Positions 1-4,742 of a stretch of DNA of 6,810 nt are shown piece after piece. The translations under genes were made by a program, and so were the position numbers. Source of the stretch: an uncultured Clostridia bacterium. GTDB taxonomy: Bacteria; Bacillota; Clostridia; Oscillospirales; Acutalibacteraceae. The stretch is taken from contig CALDOU010000069.1 in NCBI GenBank assembly GCA_937912175.1, positions 1 through 6,810 on the forward strand, read 5' to 3'. Every line of letters starts with the position of its first letter. The first letter of the stretch is position 1. The notes beneath the pieces are model-generated. The model saw only the letters and a list, made by a program, of their open reading frames with translations, ran no database searches and was not told where the DNA came from.

Positions 1-344
1 GCCATTACTTGATTCAAAATTCGCGATCCATTAAAACTTTTGACGTATTTTGTATAGTCAAGGTTTTTTGCACTGCGTTCACCGCCATGTAAAAATCTTT
101 TAAAATCATTTAAAAAAGCTGGAACGCACTTTTCGCTTTTTAATGTTTCAAATACCGTTTCTACCGTTTTTGCATATTCAAGCATATTTTTTAAATTAAG
201 TTCAGCGTTTTTTAAAGTTTCTAAGATTTCTTTTTCGCATTGTTCTTTCTTTTTTGAGTCTTTAATTTTTCCAAGTACTTTGTTAGCACCTATTAATAAT
301 TTTGGAGATTTTAAAAATGATACTATTCCGTTTTTCCAATCCAT
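1..344 (-). CDS. Unrecognised lysine-rich protein, N-terminal 114 residues (runs off left edge)
   Basis: The minus strand is open from an ATG at 344 to the window edge, giving 114 residues with no stop. The start is well placed: an in-frame stop lies just upstream (360-362), no other start codon lies between, and a GTAGGA-type ribosome binding site ends about 6 bases before the ATG. The protein begins MDWKNGIVSFLKSPKLL and is rich in Lys, Glu, Leu and Asn. It looks largely alpha-helical and soluble, with a charged helix around residues 25-65 and possible coiled-coil character. There is no signal peptide or membrane segment in the visible part. I do not recognise the family and assign no function. 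It starts 63 bases after the CorA-like gene's stop with no terminator hairpin between, so it may be the third gene of the phospholipase-CorA unit. I am confident it is a gene but have no view on its role. Confidence 0.75.
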   Translation of the reverse strand, partial: MDWKNGIVSFLKSPKLLIGANKVLGKIKDSKKKEQCEKEILETLKNAELNLKNMLEYAKTVETVFETLKSEKCVPAFLNDFKRFLHGGERSAKNLDYTKYVKSFNGSRILNQVM

Positions 345-407
345 GTTAAATCCTACCCTTCATTATATATTTATATTTTTAATATTATTTGTATTTTATA
401 TACTGTT

Positions 408-1319
408 TTATAAAAATTGTTTTTTTCTAAGGTACCACCAACTGCAGCATAAAATAACCATATTAATAATTATAAAAATCCAATATCCATATTCGGAATT
501 TAATTCCGGCATATATTTAAAATTCATGCCAAACCAAGCGGTTCCAATAGAAAGCGGAGTGAAAATTGTTGTAACTACAGTCAGAACGTTCATTGTTTTA
601 CTTTGTTTAAGGTCAATCTGAGAATGATAAACGTCGCGCAATTGATTGGAAACCTCCCTCAAAAACTGCGCTTCATCATGCAATTGAGTTGCACGACGAG
701 TAAATTGTTCAAAAAATTTAATATCCGTTTCGGAAAAAAAGCCATTTTCATTTTCTTGCAATTCTTCACCGAAATCTATCAGTTGCATATAATATCTGCT
801 AAAAAGTAAAACTTCTTTTTTTAAATAAAGCATCATGTGGTTGAATTCTTTGAATAATCCTTTAATTACCGCAGATTCCAATTTTACCAATCGATCTCCT
901 ATTTCTTCCAAGTATCTTAAATCCGAATCAATAATTGTTTCCAGAAAATCATATATAAATCTTCCGATATTTATTTTTCCGTGAAATTTATTTTTTTTCA
1001 TTCTTTTGATATAAGTACTTACTGTTTCTCCGCTGTCAATAAACATAAGTTGTTTTTGGGTTAATATAAAGCCAAAATTTTTTCTTTCCATTTTTTTATC
1101 TTTACTTATAATTGAAAAGCATGCGGAAAGAGCGTTGGGGTGGACCTTGCATTGACAACATTGAGCGGTTTTATAGTTTGGAACATTTATTTCCGATATT
1201 TCCTTGCGCTTTAATTTTTCTTTAAGTTCTTTAGAGGATATTATACAAACTATTTCACCGTTATAATTTTCATCGAAATCACACGGAGATAAACTTTCTT
1301 CTATCTTATAAAATATCAT
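408..1319 (-). CDS. corA: CorA-family divalent metal ion (Mg2+/Co2+) transporter
   Basis: The protein is 303 residues from the chosen start, typical CorA length. Established for the family: it forms a homopentameric inner-membrane channel with a large cytoplasmic N-terminal funnel and two C-terminal helices, carrying Mg2+ and sometimes Co2+ or Ni2+. Seen here: a charged, helix-rich region at about residues 100-240 (stalk-like), TM1 at about 244-263, the signature Gly-Met-Asn at 264-266 followed by MPEL at 270-273, TM2 at about 280-297 and a basic tail (RKKQ). The usual Tyr before GMN is Phe, a mild change. An upstream ATG at 1328 would add three residues (MIF), but it overlaps the only Shine-Dalgarno sequence, so 1319 is preferred. 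The N-terminal domain has an unusual Cys cluster (C54, C55, C57, H60, C67). The gene starts about 30 bases after the phospholipase gene's stop, so the two are probably co-transcribed. The family call is firm; the transported ion is not shown. Confidence 0.93.
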   Translation of the reverse strand: MIFYKIEESLSPCDFDENYNGEIVCIISSKELKEKLKRKEISEINVPNYKTAQCCQCKVHPNALSACFSIISKDKKMERKNFGFILTQKQLMFIDSGETVSTYIKRMKKNKFHGKINIGRFIYDFLETIIDSDLRYLEEIGDRLVKLESAVIKGLFKEFNHMMLYLKKEVLLFSRYYMQLIDFGEELQENENGFFSETDIKFFEQFTRRATQLHDEAQFLREVSNQLRDVYHSQIDLKQSKTMNVLTVVTTIFTPLSIGTAWFGMNFKYMPELNSEYGYWIFIIINMVILCCSWWYLRKKQFL

Positions 1320-1324
1320 AAAAA

Positions 1325-1333
1325 TCATCCTAA
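1325..1333 (-). promoter_or_regulatory. Ribosome binding site that decides the CorA start
   Basis: The minus strand reads TTAGGATGA here. The AGGA core (1331-1328) lies 8 bases before the ATG at 1319. The alternative ATG at 1328 shares its A with this core and has no other Shine-Dalgarno sequence upstream, so the downstream ATG is the likely start. Confidence 0.6.
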
Positions 1334-1349
1334 CTTTTTTGAAATCGAG

Positions 1350-2390
1350 TTACTGTTTAAAACTTCGAATAAAATTTAGGTCTATAAGAAAATTTATAAA
1401 TTCTCTGTTGTGATAGACTGCATCCAAAGATACGATATTTGCTTTTTCTTTAAAAATATCACTTTCTGAAAGTAAAGCGTTCCTTATGTTTGAATATTGA
1501 TATTCGCTATCCATTGGAGAAGCTTGGTTTAAAAAGAAGTCTTTTGTGTTTGCTGTTTTAAGCGGGCTGATATTTCTTAATTTATCGGAAGAAAAATTTT
1601 TAAGGTTATTAATTTCTTCATTTACCATTACAGGGGTATAGGAATTGCGAGTTATGGGGTTGAAAATGTTTTGCAATTCGGAACTGCTGTGAAAACAATC
1701 TTTTTCATAATCCGAAAGTATTATAAAATTGACTTTGTTTTTTCTTAAATTTCCTAATGTAATTTGCCCCAATGGTTTATTAAGTTCTTTACATTGACTT
1801 TTGGTAAGACTTTTTTCTGTTATTTTTTTCATGGTATCTGTCTTTATCAGATAATTCATAGATTCTTTGGTGCACTGAATCATGCTGATTCCTATTATTT
1901 CAGAAGGATGTTCAGTGGAAAATTTTAATATGTCGTCTAAAACCTCCAAAGTTTCACAGCCCATTACAGGCCCGTGATTTATAACCGACTTTTTATTAAA
2001 CATTCTTGATCGTAAATCCAAAGACCGTATTCCCAACTTTAATTGGTCGTATACATTTACATCTTGTGTTTGAGCTGCTTTTCCTATTATATCGGTATTG
2101 ATTTTTGGGGACATGGAGTATGAACCGCAATCATGAGCTCCCGGAATTAAAATTTCACAAATTTTTAAATTGTCGTTTAAACAAGATGTCCAATTAACAT
2201 TGCTTGGATTTATACTTTGATTTGTTTGCGGGCTTGTAACTTTATAAGGATTTTTGGGAAAAAATGTTTTACAATCAAATTTACTGAAATTCAAATTTTG
2301 GTTATAAGTATTTGCATTGTTTAAGTTAAGAGAAAAGAATAGAGTTCCTGCCGCAAAAAAACAACGTACTATTTTTTTGTATTGTTGCAT
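1350..2390 (-). CDS. Secreted phosphatidylinositol-specific phospholipase C-like protein (PI-PLC X domain)
   Basis: The protein is 346 residues from the chosen start. Bacterial PI-PLCs cleave phosphatidylinositol (and GPI anchors) to diacylglycerol and cyclic inositol phosphate using a pair of histidines. Seen here: a basic N-terminus and hydrophobic stretch at about residues 8-23 forming a signal peptide without a lipobox Cys, then a mature domain with IPGAHDCGSY carrying H86-D87, LDLRSR carrying D125 and R127, NHGP carrying H139, and IVSLDAV carrying D323. These match the order of the catalytic His/Asp, Asp/Arg, His and late Asp in the Bacillus and Listeria enzymes, so activity is plausible. 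Length fits a signal peptide plus one catalytic barrel, with no extra binding domain. An upstream ATG at 2414 would add eight residues but lacks a ribosome binding site. It is the first gene of a probable unit with the CorA-like transporter. The substrate is inferred from the family; other X-domain activities are possible. Confidence 0.88.
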   Translation of the reverse strand: MQQYKKIVRCFFAAGTLFFSLNLNNANTYNQNLNFSKFDCKTFFPKNPYKVTSPQTNQSINPSNVNWTSCLNDNLKICEILIPGAHDCGSYSMSPKINTDIIGKAAQTQDVNVYDQLKLGIRSLDLRSRMFNKKSVINHGPVMGCETLEVLDDILKFSTEHPSEIIGISMIQCTKESMNYLIKTDTMKKITEKSLTKSQCKELNKPLGQITLGNLRKNKVNFIILSDYEKDCFHSSSELQNIFNPITRNSYTPVMVNEEINNLKNFSSDKLRNISPLKTANTKDFFLNQASPMDSEYQYSNIRNALLSESDIFKEKANIVSLDAVYHNREFINFLIDLNFIRSFKQ

Positions 2391-2399
2391 ATCTCTTTT

Positions 2400-2408
2400 C
2401 CCCCTTTT
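2400..2408 (-). promoter_or_regulatory. Ribosome binding site that decides the phospholipase start
   Basis: The minus strand reads AAAAGGGGG, ending 9 bases before the ATG at 2390. The other in-frame ATG, at 2414, is preceded only by AT-rich sequence without a purine-rich core. Starting at 2390 also gives a more standard signal peptide (MQQYKKIVR followed by the hydrophobic core). Confidence 0.6.
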
Positions 2409-2430
2409 AATCATAAAACTTTTGATTAAG

Positions 2431-2459
2431 ATGTTATCATTTTTTTAAAAAAAAATCAA
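2431..2459 (-). promoter_or_regulatory. Probable sigma-A promoter of the phospholipase-CorA unit
   Basis: On the minus strand a TTGATT -35 box (2459-2454) is followed after 17 bases by a TAACAT -10 box (2436-2431, 4 of 6 to consensus). Transcription would start near 2424, leaving a leader of about 34 bases before the ATG at 2390 but only about 10 before the alternative ATG at 2414, which again favours 2390. The spacer contains T-tract and A-tract runs typical of AT-rich Bacillota promoters. It is assigned by eye in very AT-rich DNA. Confidence 0.45.
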
Positions 2460-2482
2460 CTTTTTTGTACATTAAATATTTT

Positions 2483-2509
2483 TTGAATTGATAAAATTAA
2501 TTTTATAAT
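2483..2509 (+). promoter_or_regulatory. Probable fhs promoter
   Basis: A perfect TATAAT -10 box lies at 2504-2509. The best -35 boxes are TTGAAT at 2483-2488 (spacer 15, short) or TTTTGA at 2481-2486 (spacer 17, weak). A second possible pair is TTGATA at 2488-2493 with TTTAAT at 2512-2517 (spacer 18). Transcription would start near 2516-2524, giving a leader of roughly 60 bases. The region is so AT-rich that the exact boxes are uncertain. Confidence 0.45.
2486..2500 (+). promoter_or_regulatory. Possible operator in the fhs promoter, matching the XRE-gene site
   Basis: The plus strand reads AATTGATAAAATTAA, identical at 14 of 15 positions to the minus-strand site over the -35 box of the XRE regulator gene (4725-4739). 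It lies between the -35 and -10 boxes of the likely fhs promoter, or over the -35 of the alternative pair. A repressor bound here would block transcription. The match is partly explained by promoter consensus and AT richness, so this is a hypothesis. Confidence 0.3.
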
Positions 2510-2581
2510 CTTTTAATTAATTTATTATTATGATATCCTTTCTTTAAGAAACAATGATTATTTAGGAGGAAAATTTAGAAT

Positions 2582-4249
2582 ATGCTTTCAGATATCCAAA
2601 TAGCAAATCAAATTAAATTGAAACCAATAACTAAAGTGGCTGAGGATTTAAAAATTCAAGAAGATGAAATTGAACTTTACGGAAATTATAAGGCAAAAAT
2701 AAGCGATAAAATTTTTAAGCGCTTATCTTCCGAAAATAACGGTAAACTTGTACTCGTTACCGCTATTAATCCAACACCCGCCGGGGAAGGAAAAACTACT
2801 GTTACCATAGGGCTTGGTCAAGCAATGAAAAAAATAGGAAAAAATGCTGTGGTTGCACTTAGGGAACCGTCGTTAGGTCCGGTGTTTGGAATAAAAGGCG
2901 GAGCAACCGGCGGTGGATATTCTCAGGTTTTACCGATGGAAGATATTAATTTGCATTTTACCGGAGATATGCATGCGATAACAGCTGCAAATAATCTTTT
3001 ATGTGCAGCACTTGATAATCATTTGCAACAAGGTAACAAGTTAAATATTGATCCCCGAAGAATATTAATTAAACGTTGTATGGATATGAATGACCGTGCT
3101 CTTAGAAATATTATTATAGGTCTTGGCGGCAAAATAAACGGCGTACCGAGAGAGGACGGATTTATAATTACAGTAGCGACTGAAATTATGGCAATATTAT
3201 GCTTATGTACTGATATTAAAGACCTTAAACAAAGATTAGGGGATATTTTGGTCGCTTATGATTATGACGGTGCGCCTATATATGCCAAAGATATTAGTGT
3301 TCATGGAGCCATGACCGTGCTTTTAAAGGATGCCATTAAGCCGAATTTAGTACAATCCACAGAAAATACTCCCATAATTATGCATGGGGGACCTTTTGCA
3401 AACATAGCTCATGGCTGTAATTCATTAAGAGCCACTAAATTGGCACTTAAATTAGGAGATTACTGTATTACGGAAGCAGGGTTTGGTGCGGATTTGGGAG
3501 CTGAGAAATTTTTGGATATAAAATGTCGTGTAGGGGATTTAAAACCTTCTTGCATTGTGCTTGTGGCTACAATAAGAGCCTTGAAATATAATGGTGGGGA
3601 AAAACAAGAAAATCTAAAGTTTGAAAATATATCCGCTTTAAAATGCGGGATAAAGAATTTGGGCGTTCATATTGAAAATATGAAAAAATATAATGTGCCC
3701 GTGATAGTTACACTTAATCATTTTGAATCTGATACTGAAAAAGAAATTGAAGTTGTAAGAGAATATTGTTTGAAAAAAAATTGTGAATTTACGGTTTCTA
3801 AAATATTTGCGCATGGGGGAGAAGGCGGAACCGATTTAGCGGAAAAGGTCTGCTGTGCGTGTCAAAGTAAATCTGATTTTTCGGTGCTTTATCAATCGGA
3901 GTTATCAATTAAAGAAAAAATACTTAAAATAGCAAAAGAAATATATCGTGCAGAAAATGTAACATATACGTCCGATGCGGAAAAAGCGATTCAGGAAATT
4001 AAAAAAATAGGTAAAGAACATTTGCCGGTATGTATTGCCAAAACACAATATTCTCTTTCAGATGATGCTTCACGATTGGGACATCCGAAAAATTTCAATA
4101 TAACTGTTCGGGATTTAACTCTTTCCAATGGCGCCGGGTTTATCGTTGCCCTTACCGGTAATATTATGAAAATGCCGGGATTACCTAAATGCCCTGCGGC
4201 AGAAAACATAGATATTGATACCGATGGTAAAATTGATGGGATTTTTTAA
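2582..4249 (+). CDS. fhs: Formate-tetrahydrofolate ligase (10-formyl-THF synthetase)
   Basis: The protein is 555 residues, the normal length for the monofunctional bacterial enzyme. It makes 10-formyltetrahydrofolate from formate, THF and ATP in the cytoplasm, supplying purine synthesis and formyl-Met or, in acetogens, the methyl branch of the Wood-Ljungdahl pathway. Seen here: the P-loop TPAGEGKT at residues 65-72, the conserved block from EPSLGPVFGIKGGATGGG (95-112) to LHFTGD (124-129), and the family signature VATIRALKYNGG at 328-339. The start is unambiguous: AGGAGG at 2564-2569 precedes the ATG by 12 bases, rather long, and an in-frame TAG lies at 2576-2578. It stands alone, transcribed divergently from the phospholipase unit and convergently with the XRE gene. 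No other folate or Wood-Ljungdahl genes are in view, so acetogenesis cannot be inferred. Its promoter may carry a site for the neighbouring regulator. Confidence 0.98.
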   Translation: MLSDIQIANQIKLKPITKVAEDLKIQEDEIELYGNYKAKISDKIFKRLSSENNGKLVLVTAINPTPAGEGKTTVTIGLGQAMKKIGKNAVVALREPSLGPVFGIKGGATGGGYSQVLPMEDINLHFTGDMHAITAANNLLCAALDNHLQQGNKLNIDPRRILIKRCMDMNDRALRNIIIGLGGKINGVPREDGFIITVATEIMAILCLCTDIKDLKQRLGDILVAYDYDGAPIYAKDISVHGAMTVLLKDAIKPNLVQSTENTPIIMHGGPFANIAHGCNSLRATKLALKLGDYCITEAGFGADLGAEKFLDIKCRVGDLKPSCIVLVATIRALKYNGGEKQENLKFENISALKCGIKNLGVHIENMKKYNVPVIVTLNHFESDTEKEIEVVREYCLKKNCEFTVSKIFAHGGEGGTDLAEKVCCACQSKSDFSVLYQSELSIKEKILKIAKEIYRAENVTYTSDAEKAIQEIKKIGKEHLPVCIAKTQYSLSDDASRLGHPKNFNITVRDLTLSNGAGFIVALTGNIMKMPGLPKCPAAENIDIDTDGKIDGIF

Positions 4250-4282
4250 TTATTTTTGTAAGTAATAAATTTACTATATAAA

Positions 4283-4319
4283 AAATATCCACCTAATTAC
4301 GGGTGGATATTTATTTTTT
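4283..4319. terminator. Bidirectional intrinsic terminator between fhs and the XRE gene
   Basis: An 11-base-pair stem, AAATATCCACC (4283-4293) with GGTGGATATTT (4302-4312), encloses an 8-base loop. On the plus strand an A and then TTTTTT follow (4314-4319), ending fhs 34 bases after its stop. On the minus strand the stem runs into a T run and then ATATAG, so it can also end the XRE transcript. The right arm overlaps the regulator's stop codon (4311-4313), so the two converging transcripts share one compact hairpin. Confidence 0.9.
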
Positions 4320-4676
4320 ACCGGATTTTTTAATTTCTTTATTAATGAAATTTACAACATCGTTTTGAGAGTCTTTGGAAAGAGATCTTATTTTTTTTAA
4401 AATGTTTTGTTCCGACGGAGTAATATTATTTATATTAAAATTTTTAGAGTTAGAATTTAGACTATCGTGAAATTGAAAACTTTTTTCGGATTCCAAAATA
4501 TCGGTATAATGTACTCCGAATATATCAGCCAATTTCATAATTGTTTTTATATCCGGCTTTATTTTTCCGAGTTCATAATAAGAATAAGTGGACCGATCTA
4601 CACCTAAAAGATCGGCCACTTGTTTTTGCGTATACCCTGTTTTGGCTCTTATTGTTTTTATGGTTTGAGAGATAAT
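4311..4676 (-). CDS. XRE/Cro-type helix-turn-helix transcriptional regulator, likely ATT start
   Basis: From an ATT at 4676 the frame encodes 121 residues starting (M)ISQTIKTIRAKTGYTQ, a normal XRE-family N-terminus. Helix 2 is at about T16-L23 (TQKQVADLL), the turn at GVD and the recognition helix at R28-E35 (RSTYSYYE), followed by the usual GKIKPD and a last helix to about L61 (LADIFGVHYTDIL). A polar Asn/Ser linker follows, then a helical C-terminal segment (about 85-115, TPSEQNILKKIRSLSKD) of the type seen in phage-repressor-like regulators. No ATG, GTG or TTG exists in frame between the upstream stop (4698-4700) and a GTG at 4619. That GTG lacks a ribosome binding site and would delete helix 1 and much of helix 2. 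A good binding site sits 7 bases before the ATT. It has its own promoter, just downstream of the surface-protein gene. The family call is strong, the start is inferred, and targets are unknown; self-regulation is likely. Confidence 0.88.
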   Translation of the reverse strand: MISQTIKTIRAKTGYTQKQVADLLGVDRSTYSYYELGKIKPDIKTIMKLADIFGVHYTDILESEKSFQFHDSLNSNSKNFNINNITPSEQNILKKIRSLSKDSQNDVVNFINKEIKKSGKK

Positions 4677-4683
4677 AACAAAT

Positions 4684-4689
4684 TCCTCT
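4684..4689 (-). promoter_or_regulatory. Ribosome binding site supporting the ATT start of the XRE regulator
   Basis: The minus strand reads AGAGGA (within AAGAGGA), 7 bases before the ATT at 4676-4674. A TTG in another frame lies close by, but that frame reaches a stop after seven codons. This ideally spaced site is the main reason for choosing ATT over the GTG at 4619. Confidence 0.65.
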
Positions 4690-4708
4690 TCTCTGCTTTA
4701 TTTATTTA

Positions 4709-4737
4709 ATTATATCACTTATTGTTGATTTTATCAA
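4709..4737 (-). promoter_or_regulatory. Sigma-A promoter of the XRE regulator gene
   Basis: On the minus strand TTGATA (4737-4732, 5 of 6 to the -35 consensus) is followed after exactly 17 bases by a perfect TATAAT (4714-4709). Transcription would begin near 4702, leaving a leader of about 26 bases that contains the ribosome binding site. The -35 box begins only a few bases after the stop of the surface-protein gene, and no terminator lies between, so read-through from that gene is also possible. Confidence 0.75.
4725..4737. promoter_or_regulatory. Palindromic operator-like site over the XRE-gene -35 box
   Basis: The plus strand reads TTGAT-TTT-ATCAA, a perfect 5-base inverted repeat around a 3-base centre, covering the -35 hexamer. 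XRE-type regulators usually bind short palindromes as dimers and often repress their own promoter, so this is a natural candidate for an autoregulatory operator. A near copy lies in the fhs promoter. Confidence 0.45.
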
Positions 4738-4742
4738 TTATC

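Noticed and set aside
345..407. Terminator between the CorA-like gene and the left-edge gene
   Set aside because: The gap is AT-rich but holds no GC-containing stem followed by a T run on the minus strand.
280..621. Plus-strand open frame of 113 codons with a hydrophobic middle
   Set aside because: It spans the start of the left-edge minus-strand gene and the 3' end of the CorA-like gene. Its hydrophobic stretch is AT-rich intergenic DNA and the reverse of coding sequence, and there is no family resemblance.
603..809. Plus-strand open frame of 68 codons
   Set aside because: It lies wholly antisense to the well-supported CorA-like gene and shows no domain of its own.
2510..2581. Tetrahydrofolate or other riboswitch in the fhs leader
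   Set aside because: The leader is only about 60 AT-rich bases. I see no conserved riboswitch core or stable multi-helix fold, and no terminator or anti-terminator pair.
3991..4209. Minus-strand open frame of 72 codons inside fhs
   Set aside because: It is antisense to the conserved C-terminal coding sequence of fhs and has no recognisable features.
4311..4619. Shorter XRE gene starting at GTG 4619
   Set aside because: This start has no ribosome binding site and removes helix 1 and much of helix 2 of the DNA-binding domain, which is intact in frame upstream.
4311..4742. Toxin-antitoxin or phage-immunity module around the XRE gene
   Set aside because: There is no small toxin-like partner, integrase or phage gene beside it. 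Its neighbours are fhs and a surface protein.
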